Of a stretch of 64,000 bases of DNA, positions 46,401-57,370 are shown in pieces. This DNA comes from Myoxocephalus aenaeus (lineage: Eukaryota; Chordata; Actinopteri; Perciformes; Cottidae): NCBI GenBank assembly GCA_038501785.1, contig JBAMJR010000053.1, positions 1,496,001 to 1,560,000 of the forward strand, given 5' to 3'. How positions within the stretch are numbered: the stretch's first letter is position 1; every line of letters begins with the position of its first letter. The position numbers and the translations under genes are program-made. The notes under the pieces are model-generated. The model made no database searches, was not told the DNA's origin, and was given only the letters and a program-made list of their open reading frames with translations.

Positions 46401-46500
46401 TCAAACAAAACATCTTGTTAAGGTTGAGTAAAACATCAAGGCTTTGTACTTATTTAAAGCCTTGATGTTTTACTCAACCTTAACAAGATGTTTTGTTTGA
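46401..46500. repeat. perfect palindrome, 45-bp arms, 10-base loop
   Basis: 46401-46445 (starting TCAAACAAAACATCTTGTTA) is the exact reverse complement of 46456-46500. No mismatch in 45 positions. The loop is GTACTTATTT. Confidence 0.96.
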
Positions 46501-49500
46501 ATTACAACATCAACTGTAAAGAGGCGGTGGAATGAATCCTCCTTCATCCTAAATAAAATGCTTATCCATTTTAAGTATAAATGCAGAAATTCTGACTCCA
46601 GATTACAGCCCAGATGTGATGTACAGGAACCTCATTGGGGCGGGGCGGTGATAACTGGCCCCTAATCGGCAAACATAATTGAAGACACGCCCCTCAACTG
46701 CATGGTGCAAAGGGCATGAACAGGAAAAGTGGTGTTTACCGGCAGTAGAGGAGTAGCGTGTTAGAGCAAGACAGCCGCCGGCCCATCTGTCTGATTAAGA
46801 TGAAGTAATGATGGAGGCAGCCTGGTCCGTGTTTGGCAGCGAGGCAGCAGAATGGGAGCCAACCAGGAGAGATAAGCCAAGATGGGAAAGAGGAAGATAA
46901 GAGAGAAGAAAGGGGGGGAAGAAGGAAAAATTACAGCTTTTGGTTCACCGATTTGGGTTTCCAGCGCACGAATTCCACTCACATCAACTATATGTTCAGC
47001 CTGTTATACAGCATCTAGGTGCAGAAACTTTGTTTCACTAAAGATCCATACTTTGACTTTACATAAGGTCAGAGGTCCAGACAACGCCGTTAAACTCCAT
47101 GAACATAAAGGGTTTCAAACATTTCGTAACGTCAGTAACAACATTGAAAAGAGACCTGAAAACCATGATTCTCACCGCCTCAGACTCTGTATCTCATGCC
47201 GTGAATTCGCAAATGGCCTTTACCTCTTATATTAGAAAGAGGCCTTCATTTCTAATGTCCCATGTTCCCCAACTGTTAATGCAAACTCACAACTCCCTCC
47301 TTGTCTTCCTGTTGTCTTAATACATTCAGTAAAATGTCCATTTACACCGCACTAAATTCCTTCAGTACAGCAACACAAGTCATATCAGGGGCTGAACGAT
47401 GTTCAGTCAGCATGAATGAAACTCGACACAATGTTCAGTCTCACAGCCGTCCCTTTTATACAGGCTTTCAATGTTTTGAATGGGGAGGAAGAAAAGACAG
47501 TGGCAGGTACGTCAAAGGAACCTGTAATTTAACAGGACCATCAGGAGCGGTATCGTGGGAAGAGGAGACAATACAGTTGTAATATGGCAGTGAGGCAAAA
47601 TGAGGCGAAGGGCAAAGTAAAGGGGAGAGAAGATTTTGCTATTTTAAGCAGTCGGGTTAACAATGAGGCAAGCCACATAGCTGTCAAACGCCACGGAGGG
47701 AAAGGAAGAACATACCTCTTATGCACATTCAAACCCAAGATTGTAGTCTCTCACAACAATCTTAATGGCAGAATGGAAATAAATAATAAGGCATAACGGA
47801 AGACATTAAGAACTTCCTCTTTCTTATCCTGGCATCAAATACCTTGTGAGATCATCCGTGGAGAGATCTCCCAAATCCAAGCAGTCAAATGAAACGTGCT
47901 ACTTTAGTTTAAATGTCTGCTTGTAATACGTTGAGACAACAAACCTTCAACCCTGTCTTCGCTGTGTGCTTTCACACAATCTGATTAGTCAGCCAGAGTC
48001 ACTGAAGCACAGCTCGCCGTGTGTCAACACCTGAGGGAACACATCAGTACATCTTTTGGCGATACTGGGATATTATTCCACGATAACCTTTCAGCATATT
48101 ATAATGCAAGTGGTCATAGAGAGAACTCGCCTTCTGCACCTCTTCTTGGGCTATGTTTTGAGGCTTTAAAAACAATCCAGCCAGTGACGGTAGACTTTGG
48201 CCTTTCAGATGGCGTTCTACAAGTGCAGATACACGTCTGTTTTCACTGCAAAGAAACCCAGATTCTCTCCATCTCTGGAAGTTGCTCGCTGATAGCCTTC
48301 AACTACAGTATGTCTTCCCAAATGGCTTTAAAGGCCCACACGTTTGCAAAGAAAACAGGACGGTATTTTTCATAGAACTGCAGCTATTATTACTACTAAT
48401 GTCTGGCATGAATGACTAGTACTCCTACGGGTCTCTGTATGAGGCACATGTTTTCCTTAAACTGCCGACACATGAGTACCACTTGAATTACAACATGCTG
48501 AAAGGTTATTATGGAATTTTGACCCAATGATGCCAAAGAACATACGGCCTTCCCCGGCTTTAAAGGCTGTGGCGGTGGTGTATTTAACATTGGCGTTTAC
48601 AACTATTTCTACTGTGTTACAAGTCTGTCAGATTTGCTGAATTAAATAAAAGTGTAATTTTAAGGCTTCATTTGGGGGAGAAAAAAAAACAAGAAACATA
48701 GAGCTGAACATTAAGTTGAGGCCAAGGCATCTGTTGTGAGGGGTGAGCGTCACCCTGAGCCAGAGGTTTTGTCAGGAGAGGCTGGCTAGAGTGCCACTTT
48801 CAGTGTGCAAAATACGGGGTGTCTTTTAAAAGCGTACTAATGTCCAGCAGTTTTCATTATCCAAACAGCTGATTTAAATACATTAAAATAGCACAGGAGG
48901 TGCTTTGATTTATGGGGTTTCCTTTTGTCTGATTTGTGCAGGTTGTTAGCGGCTGAAAAAGCCGTGCAATCCTATGGTCTTGCTTCAGCTAAAGTACGTG
49001 ATGAAGATAACTGTCCACTTCTTTGTACTATGGCCATCAAGTCATGATCCACTGAGCCATGTTTAGTTGTGGCTGGTTAAGCTTTCCAAACTTTTACAGG
49101 TTTCTAGTGCACAGTCCGTAGAGTCGATACAACACAGGTCCACACTCAAAACCAGCAGCCATCTTAGCTGGAAAAAAGTCAAGCTGTGGATGAAAACTAA
49201 AGGTACTCACTGCTGCTGATGAATAGTTTCATATGAGAACAAAAACTGAAAGTTTATCATGTCATTAACATAAGTTAATGATTTGCAAAATAAGAACTAG
49301 AATAAAATGCGCACACAGAGGAGACGGAAGCAGCAATGGAGCAAACACAGGGGTTAGTCAATCCAGAAGAGTTAAGTACTGATGAAATAAACTTGTTTTA
49401 TAAGAGACTAATCACATGATAAAACATTATTTAAATGGACCATTTCTTCTCTCTAGATATAGATTCCAACCCCATTGACGTGCATCACTCCCTGAACACG

Positions 49501-50980
49501 ACTTTGATTAACATGAAAGACATAACGTTGAAAGACACAACTCTTGTCCAGCGTGCCTCACCAACAGCGTTCCCGAAAAACACTGAAAACTACTTTTAGC
49601 ACAAAATATTAAACGTGGCAATGGGAAGAAACTATAAGTCTTTGATATTTGTATTGCATCCGGTAGCATGAGCTAAACCGCAAATTAAGAGCTGCACTCG
49701 CAACCGATATCACGCAAGATTATCTCAAGTTAAAATATAAACACAACCCCTGACCCATCTGTTGAGACCTTGTGGCTGCAAACAGAAAACCTGCTGGTGC
49801 GTGAAACCGCAACCGTATCAAATTGAGACGGTGGTCGATGGATGGTGTGCGTTGCAGTTACCGTGGAGACCCCAGAGATGATGCAGTCAGGGTGCTTAGT
49901 GATGCATCTTAGCGAGCAGTGTGCCAAACCTGCAAATCCTGCAGAGGGATTTGCACCCGCCGATGTCTGAGCCCTAATACTGTCCAATTGACTCCAGATG
50001 TTACGCCACACACGCACAGAGAGAGAGACAGAGAGAGTTTCCAGCCAGCTACTTGTTCTGGAAATTATAATTCATCATCACAGAGAAACAGAAGAGCTAT
50101 GTGAACACTTGAGAGTGGTTGAGGTGTCAGAACAAAGAGAGATAATGGGATTAACACTGCTTGGGACATCTGTTGTATTGGTTAAGATACGCTTGGAGTC
50201 AATGCAGAATTCCACAACTATTTACAAATAGCTTCTGTGGTCCTGAAATGGTTCGGAAACTGGAATGGAATACGATATTCAGAAGGCAGGTACAAATACA
50301 GCTTTGACTCATGGATGTGCTTTGATAAAGATTAACAAGAGGTGTTGCAAAGTCCTGGTGGGAATTCAATTAAATGTAAAACAATTTCGTACTTTATTGG
50401 TAGTCGTTTCTCATGTTTTCAGCTATAATGTTCTAACATCTCTGTGTTAAGAAAAACATCTCAGATTTGACTTTACCCAGACTTGAAGCTATCTTCAGAA
50501 TCTGAGCCGTGTAAAAAGCGAAGTGTTAAACCAACACGTTGTGGTGTTTACGGCGGGTTACGTATCTATTTCTTCTGGATGCCTGCGACCTCACTGTAAT
50601 GACTGCGCCTAGCTCATAACGCCTCGTAAAGCTACAACAGCTCAATTCTACTCTTCCGTCTATGTACAAATGAATCAAACAAGATATAACATGTTAATTA
50701 GTGAGCTTTTGAGGCGTTGGTTTTTGAAGTGTTTCTTTCTGTGTTTTGTATAATCTAAGCTAACTAGCTGCTGGCTGTAGCTTCGTAACTAGCATGGTAT
50801 CGATGTCCTTTGAGACATTTCGTTTGTATTTCACTTCCTGTGGGAAGAGAAGTGGCCATGCTTAAAACCACATTTTAATTGAGCAAATAGGAGTACATTT
50901 GTGAAAAACTTTGTGATTTAGGCCATTAAGTCAGGCGGCTTATCCTCCCTGTCACCTCTCACCTCTCTTTTCACCCCCAG
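46501..50980. other. non-coding, no gene seen
   Basis: Many short frames; the largest are 117 codons (46882-47235) and 118 codons (48019-48375), both without splice support or motifs. No recognised repeat. Confidence 0.4.
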
Positions 50981-51949
50981 GATGTTAAGGTAAGGGAAGG
51001 GCAGAATTCCAATCTTGAAAGTCAATTACTCTCTGAATGTTTGGCTGCCACCTGCCAGGTGAGTCATCCGCATTGTCCTTTGAGCAAACTAGTTTGTTTA
51101 CATGTGCGGTTGCAAAAACCATCTTTGGTGTGGTGTGCGTGTGCGTTGAAGAGAGTGACAGCGGTGCCAAAGTGTGTGTGAGCCGAGTTCTAAAAGCTCG
51201 GGTGGAATGGAGAAGATTAGTGAGCGTGTTAAGGTCAACGTGTTGTGTGTGTGTGTGTGATTGTGCAATACAAGTGTGAGTTGAAGAGTACATGCACATA
51301 CGTATGTACAGACCTACAGGTACACATTCCTTCACCTGACAGAGAAAAACAAACGCACACCTTGCAGCAAGTCTGACGACTGAAACCAGGAAGAGAAGAA
51401 CGAGAGAAGATCTCTGTTGTTTCTCTAAATACATGATCATGATTCCCAGTGCAGGAGACTTATTACACAAATTGTAAATCATGTAAACGAGTTTTTCCGA
51501 CCGGGGATCCGTACTTGTGACTGGAACAAACGTAAAAAAGTTGACTGTTTTCAAACATGACCCCCATTTTGTCCTGAAACGTCCATTGTGACTTTGTTCA
51601 GTAGTGGGGTGTATGTAGTGGTACCAGTATGGAGTGGAGCAACGGACGCTCCGACAATCAGTCATTGGTATGACTTTCTGTTATTTCTAAGCTTTCGGTG
51701 GTGTAATAGTGAAATTCCAGCTTGTGGACAAGACAATGGACTTTTATAGCTGGGAACTGTCTGTCAGCAAGTCCATCCATCAGCTAAAACCCACAATAAC
51801 AATTGACGATTGACCCCCTTACAAATCATGCTTTACACCTATGACTGGTTTAACACAAGCCCATGCAAAACAGCAATACAAAACGAACATTTCAGAATTG
51901 CCAGTCGATTTTGCCAGTGTGAGTTCACCCCACAACTCAGAGAAAATAT

Positions 51950-52200
51950 ACTTTGAATGGCAATGATTTGTAACTGAGAGTTTTGAACTTTAACATTTGA
52001 ACTTTAACATCAGTCAACTTCACACAAACCCCGCTGGTCGGTGAAGGTGGGGAAAAGTCTAGCGAAGGTGACTTAAAAGGCACCCTGTGGGGTTTTTGTC
52101 CTCTAGTTGCACCATGGAGCATTTCCAGCGACTTCCAATGCGTTTACGTTATTCCACTGATCTACACCAGCGAAGGCGGGGAGAAAAGTAGACTGCAGAC
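51950..52200 (+). repeat. probable dispersed repeat, degraded
   Basis: AAAAGGCACCCTGTGGGGTTTTTGTCC style sequence with GGTGAAGGTGGGGAAAAGTC at 52040 and a related GCGAAGGCGGGGAGAAAAGT at 52171. This resembles, from memory, a repeat seen in percomorph fish. A small direct repeat TTTGAACTTTAACAT is at 51984-52012. Confidence 0.4.
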
Positions 52201-52629
52201 AAGTAAACATGGATGTTAACAACTCATGTTTCAAAAACTAAACTTAATTCACAGTTAACTTCCTTAACATACTTAATATATCAAGTGGGATCTTTGTTTG
52301 ATCGTGGTCTTTACAACCAAAAGCTCCACATGTTTGCATTAGTGAGTACATTTTGACAGCAAAGACTTACATTCTGTTCTAAACTCCACTCTGCACATAC
52401 ATCTCCCCTTTAAACCAAGTTTCTACTTTATGGATGGTGTCTTAAATCCCTGAGCCAATGTCTCTGGTCCGGGCATTGCCTCTCTCTTTCCCCTTGTTTC
52501 CTGTCATCCCTAATAAAGCTATAAAAATGTCACCCCAAAATGTATATCAATAAGAAAGTTGGCTTTGCAAAAGGAAATGGATTCAACATGTGCATAGTGC
52601 CTCAAAGATGCAAACCATATATTTTAGTG

Positions 52630-52689
52630 CTGAACCTGCTGCCACCGCGACCCGACCCCGGATAAGCGGCCGAAAATGGATGGATGGAT

Positions 52690-52691
<2 letters not shown>
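52630..52691 (+). repeat. 3' tail of a fish retroposon (LINE/SINE)
   Basis: CTGCTGCCACCGCGACCCGA, CCCCGGATAAGCGGCCGAAA, then ATGGATGGATGGATGG. This combination is a hallmark 3' end of common teleost non-LTR retroposons (from memory). Only the tail is present. Confidence 0.6.

Positions 52692-52732
<41 letters not shown>
52692..52732. repeat. (TA)n microsatellite, left of the DD36E element
   Basis: About 20 AT units ending in the TA that borders the transposon. The tract resumes at 53952. Confidence 0.95.
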
Positions 52733-52735
<3 letters not shown>

Positions 52736-52761
52736 TCACCTAAAGGATTATTAGGAACACC
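52733..52761 (+). repeat. terminal inverted repeat (downstream end)
   Basis: Identical over 29 bases to the reverse complement of 53923-53951. Confidence 0.95.
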
Positions 52762-52764
52762 ATA

Positions 52765-53803
52765 CTAATACTGTGTTTGACCCCCTTTTGCCTTCAGAAC
52801 TGCCTTAATTCTACGTGGCATTGATTCAACAAGGTGCTGAAAGCATTCTTTAGAAATGTTGGCCCATATTGATAGGATAGCATCTTGCAGTTGATGGAGA
52901 TTTGTGGGATGCACATCCAGGGCACGAAGCTCCCGTTCCACCACATCCCAAAGATGCTCTATTGGGTTGAGATCTGGTGACTGTGGGGGCCATTTTAGTA
53001 CAGTGAACTCATTGTCATGTTCAAGAAACCAATTTGAAATGATTGGAGCTTTGTGACATGGTGCATTATCCTGCTGGAAGTAGCCATCAGAGGATGGGTA
53101 CATGGTGGCCATAAAGGGATGGACATGGTCAGAAACAATGCTCAGGTAGGCCGTGGCATTTAAACAATGCCCAATTGGCACTAAGGGGCCTAAAGTGTGC
53201 CAAGAAAACATCCCCCACACCATTACACCACCACCACCAGCCTGCACAGTGGTAACAAGGCATGATGGATCCATGTTCTCATTCTGTTTACGCCAAATTC
53301 TGACTACCATCTGAATGTCTCAACAGAAATCGAGACTCATCAGACCAGGCAACATTTTTCCAGTCTTCAACTGTCCAATTTTGGTGAGCTCTTGCAAATT
53401 GTAGCCTCTTTTTCCTATTTGTAGTGGAGATGAGTGGTACCCGGTGGGGTCTTCTGCTGTTGTAGCCCATCCGCCTCAAGGTTGTGCGTGTTGTGGCTTC
53501 ACAAATGCTTTGCTGCAGACCTCGGTTGTAACGAGTGGTTATTTCAGTCAAAGTTGCTCTTCTATCAGCTTGAATCAGTCGGCCCATTCTCCTCTGACCT
53601 CTAGCATCAACAAGGCATTTTCGCCCACAGGACTGCCGCATACTGGATATTTTTCCCTTTTCACACCATTCTTTGTAAACCCTAGAAATGGTTGTGCGTG
53701 AAAATCCCAGTAACTGAGCAGATTGTGAAATACTCAGACCGGCCCGTCTGGCACCAACAACCATGCCACGCTCAAAATTGCTTAAATCACCTTTCTTTCC
53801 CAT
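52765..53803 (-). pseudogene. Tc1/mariner transposase (DD36E), one frameshift
   Basis: It starts MGKKGDLSNFERGMVVGARR at 53803. Paired-like DNA-binding helices cover residues 1-115 (LSISQSAQLLGFSRTTISRV, GYNSRRPH). The first catalytic Asp155 is in VAWSDESRF. The frame breaks after HSDG near 53305 and stops at 53288. The other frame resumes with VRIWRKQNENMDPS and carries GGGGVMVWGMFSW, the second Asp in FQQDNAPCHKA and the Glu in SPDLNPIEHLW, 36 residues apart, ending PRRIKAVLKAKGGQTQY. Relative to relatives known to me, a loss of two bases at the break explains everything. All catalytic residues survive, so only this change, if real, disables it. Confidence 0.92.
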
Positions 53804-53922
53804 TCTGACATTCAGTTTGGAGTTCAGGAGATTGTCTTGACCAGGACCACACCCCTAAATGCATTGAAGCAACTGCCATGTGATTGGTTGATTAGATAAT
53901 TGCATTAATGAGAAATTGAACA

Positions 53923-53948
53923 GGTGTTCCTAATAATCCTTTAGGTGA

Positions 53949-53951
<3 letters not shown>
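53923..53951 (-). repeat. terminal inverted repeat (upstream end)
   Basis: Partner of 52733-52761, perfect. Followed by TA. Confidence 0.95.

Positions 53952-53979
<28 letters not shown>
53952..53979. repeat. (TA)n microsatellite, right of the DD36E element
   Basis: Fourteen TA units, continuing the tract interrupted by the transposon. Confidence 0.95.
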
Positions 53980-53983
<4 letters not shown>

Positions 53984-54051
53984 CTAGTTCATCAATTTTG
54001 ATATGTACAATTGGTGGAGTGTCCCTTTAAGATCTTGCCAAGTAAAGCCTT

Positions 54052-54274
54052 AAAGGGCCAGTGTGTAGGATTTGGCGGCCTCTTGCGGTGGGGTTGCAGA
54101 TTTCAACCTGAAACTGAAGCGTGTTGGAGAACTATTTAGAACCGGAGTTTGGTTTGTCTGCTCTGGGCCCCCATAGAAACATGGTGTAGATTATACACTA
54201 AAGAAAGCATACTTAATAATCTAATATTCCATTTCTCCCAATAAATCCTCCTAAATGCTACACACTGGCCCTTT
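54052..54274 (+). mobile_element. MITE with 17-bp terminal inverted repeats
   Basis: AAAGGGCCAGTGTGTAG (54052-54068) and its exact reverse complement (54258-54274) bound 223 bp. Inside, GATTTGGCGGCCTCTTGCGG, TTTGGTTTGTCTGCTCTGGG and ATTATACACTAAAGAAAGCA match my memory of a very common teleost MITE. No coding capacity. Confidence 0.8.
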
Positions 54275-55871
54275 TCTGAATGAATAAAGCGCAGTATGCA
54301 GTAGGTTCCCATGCACCATTGAGATCATTCGGAGCACTATGTCTGTTCATCCGAGCCTTTGCGCTTCGGAGCGGAGGAGACGACGTAATGAGCGAAACCA
54401 GCTGCTGAAGGGTTTGGCTGACAAAGCAAACTTGCAGACTCTTGACCCTCAGGCACATGTCTGTCCCTCCTCGACCTGTTGGATAAACGACACACGCCTG
54501 TTTGGTCCTAGTGTGAAAGTGATGCGGGCCCCATCAGTCTCCTGCTTACACAACAGGTCAGACAGACACAGCAGGACTGGCTGCAGTGTTGGATTTCCAT
54601 CATCGGATGAGGTCCGCTCCAACTGGGGTTACACACGGCGAGTAGATGTTTGTGCTCTTTCCCCCAGTTCCTGCGTCCTTTGTGGTTCTTTTTGTCATAT
54701 CAAGCCAACACTTCAATCCACAACGTCTCCACAGAGAGCGAGCGAAGGCCGGACACAGGAGCGGGTTGACGGGCGAGACGTTTGCGTTCTGATCGCTCAC
54801 TGTGAGCGGGGCGGAGCAGTAATGGGTCGTAATAACCGACCCAAATCAACCACAGAGATCAGGGAAGCTAATCCGGTGCCAAGCCTAATAGAATCACAGA
54901 CACAGGAATAGACTCTGGACGGCTCAACAGTGGCTTTGGCATTTCTTCAGTGTGTGTGTGTGTTTATGATGGTAGTATTTCCTGGATTAATAGTCCAGTA
55001 GCCAGGGCCGGATTACCAACCGGGCAAAATGGGCAACGGAGGACCCCAAAAGGCTGACTGCATATTGCAGGAACAGTATACCTAAACTAGGAGACACTTC
55101 TGACACAGAGTCCATGGACCCTTGTAGTCACAGGCGGGAGCAGATCTAGACATTAGCCTGCCTCTTAATTTGGGTTCTCCTTATTATGTAATCTTAAAGA
55201 AGTTCCAGGTCAAAATAAAGACCTTTATTACTTCCGTTTTGCACAAAAGTGTGTTTAATCATATTAACACGCAACGGATCCAGTTCCAGCATGGAAGTGT
55301 ATCAAATGTGTTCTTCACTCGCACGACTGATATGCTTTAATTTTATTCTGTGCAGAAGTCATAGCACTGGCTCTGTGAAGGCGCCCGCTCTGCTCTGTCG
55401 GGTGGAACTGCATGTTGAAGCGTATATATTTAGGCTTCAATTCTATTTCTTTGACAATGTGTGTTAACGTTGGGGTTGGTGCCCAATAAAAAGGCATTGG
55501 AAGAACTCTGTCACCGGCCGCAGAGCAGGGGCTGAGTGACAGCAGTTAGCTGTGTGTGTACTTCTGTTCGCTGTTAGCTGAACACACTGTCCAGAACAAT
55601 TAGAGTGAGCAAGCTGCCCCCACTGTGGTCAGCGATGCACTCAGCTGTGTTATCACACCTGCAGGGGGCCAGTTAAGAGTAGTAAGTGAGGGGTTGGCGG
55701 ACAGTCAATGGCAGTAATAAACACAGCAGGACAAAAAAGGTCTTTGGAGAAAGTGTGAGCCACCGCAAATACGAGAGGTCCTTCCGCTTGCAGCCATAAC
55801 TGTGCAACTAAAATATTCTGCAGTTTGCTGCAGCAGAATGCCAGATTAGCAGTGGCCAGACACACAGATGA
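54275..55871. other. no gene supported; one long open frame
   Basis: 54339-54911 (+) is a 190-codon open frame starting MSVHPSLCASERRRRRNERN. It has no domain, signal peptide or splice context that I recognise, and a minus frame is open across part of it. It may be chance in a GC-richer stretch. The rest is non-coding. Confidence 0.35.
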
Positions 55872-55915
55872 TCACTCACTCACTCACTCACTCACTCACT
55901 CACTCACTCACTCAC
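55872..55915. repeat. (TCAC)n microsatellite
   Basis: Eleven uninterrupted four-base units. Confidence 0.95.
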
Positions 55916-56939
55916 GGCCTCAAGGCACCCTTAGTCATTTTTCAAATACCCCTCCTCCCCCCCTTTAAACTTTTTACATCAGGTTTTTTCCTGTGGTGCG
56001 TTCAGGCCCTGATTCCAAGTGGGAGAGAAATCTGCGCATCTCCATGTAATTAGCATAAATTGCTCTCAAAGCATGGTAGATCAGACACGCATCGAAAGAG
56101 TCATTAACACAATGTGCCGCATTGATCGTCCATCCCCTGAGTGATGAAAGAATAAACTGCACTAAATTTCGACAAGCGTCAACAACAGCAGCAGCAGCAG
56201 CAGACAACTACCGGGCGGCTGAAACAAGAGTCATGGTGAATTTCTGGACGATAGGATCTGTTCTGCTGTTACATCCTCCCGGGCTCTATTTGTCATCTGA
56301 CTGAGATTCTGGAATTACTTTTTTGTTTTTGTCTTCACCCCGTATCCCGTGGTTAAAGGAAAGACGGCGTAAATTAAACAGGTGACTGGACTCAAATATT
56401 CATATTGGTTTTTAAAATGTGCATCCCTGGACTAATGTATATGTTTACATGGATGCACACATCAACGTGTAAAACCTGTAATTCCTCAATTTTTCAAGAT
56501 GTTTCAGGATCCCGAGACAAGCATTTTGTGGTCACCTTTACATTCTTGCCAGTACAGAACACAGCATGTGCTCACATGTTGGCCCTCCGGTCCATATGTC
56601 ATTCCAGTCTCTTCAAATAAGACGTTGGTATCTTCCCCACACAAGAGATACAAAGTGTTCAAGCAGTGGCTAATGAGCCCTTTTTTGCTCAAAATCAAGT
56701 GTTGACAAGTGTTGACAAGGCGTTTAAAAGATATGAGGGGTTAGCCTGTAGAGGACCGTAAACACTACCTGAAACGGTTCTCTGTATTTCAATATAGCAT
56801 TATATTATAGTAAATAGTTTTTAATTGTCTAAAACGCTGTCTGAAGAATGTCTAAATATGAACCTGTCTGTCCTTTCGAACATTTTTGGCTAAAAAGGAT
56901 GAATAATGGGAGTACTAATTGAAAAATATATAAGCAATA
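55916..56939. other. no gene seen
   Basis: A short CAG run (AACAGCAGCAGCAGCAGCAG, 56184-56203) lies in a 60-codon frame without splice support. GTGTTGACAAGTGTTGACAA at 56699-56718 is a small tandem repeat. Confidence 0.45.
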
Positions 56940-57370
56940 TCCGGTTCTGAAAAGTGACGCCAACGCTGAAGAGCCTTTAACTTCAAGCATTCTTTTCACT
57001 CCTCTGGTTGCAAAAGAAGTCTGATTGTATTGAAGTTCATGAGAAACTTATGAGAAATGTATTACCATAGTAAACATCATTTGTTTATTTTGTGAAATAT
57101 GGTCTTATTTAGAGTAAAGTGACCATGAAGCAGGGTATGCTTTCGAGCGGGGCTACTCTGTGATTGACAGGTTGTTTTATGTGTTTGCAGTTCATAAAAC
57201 ATGTTAATTGTAACATTTTGGTCGCCTAAAATGTCTTATTCAGCATTTGGTTGTACTTAGCTCCAACCTATTGGGTCACTTTTGGTTCCAAAAACCGAGA
57301 TGGCGACCACCAAAAACCAAGATGGCGACCACCAAAAACCAAGATGGCGACGGCCATATTGTCATTCAAA
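56940..57370 (-). repeat. dispersed repeat family E, reverse copy
   Basis: ACTCCTCTGGTTGCAAAAGA, AGTCTGATTGTATTGAAGTT, TACTCTGTGATTGACAGGTT and AAGATGGCGACGGCCATATT are the reverse complement of the family E phrases at 16078-16460 in mirrored order. Confidence 0.65.
57289..57351. repeat. 22-bp tandem repeat, three copies
   Basis: CAAAAACCGAGATGGCGACC then AC, followed by two copies with AAGATGGCGAC. The unit contains an AAGATGGCG core resembling a YY1 site. It is an expansion within the family E copy. Confidence 0.85.

Larger units (their letters stand above)
52733..53951 (-). mobile_element. Tc1/mariner transposon, DD36E type
   Basis: The element is 1219 bp. Perfect 29-bp terminal inverted repeats lie at 52733-52761 and 53923-53951 (outer 20 bases CACTCACCTAAAGGATTATT). 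TA on both sides belongs to a (TA)n tract split by the insertion. One transposase gene on the minus strand is broken by a single frameshift. Perfect ends indicate a recent insertion. The length and the DD36E spacing fit the family published as Incomer. Confidence 0.93.

Noticed and set aside
50985..51665. 226-codon open frame on the minus strand
   Set aside because: Low-complexity His/Thr runs from CA repeats, no domain, no splice or promoter context. It is a chance frame over microsatellite-like sequence.
54339..54911. 190-codon open frame on the plus strand
   Set aside because: No recognisable motif, uneven composition and a competing open frame on the other strand. Kept only as a remark.
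57108..57125. Minus-strand ATGGTCACTTTA as a possible ntf3 first coding exon (mammals start MVTFAT)
   Set aside because: No donor GT follows in the right place, and it lies inside the reverse family E repeat.
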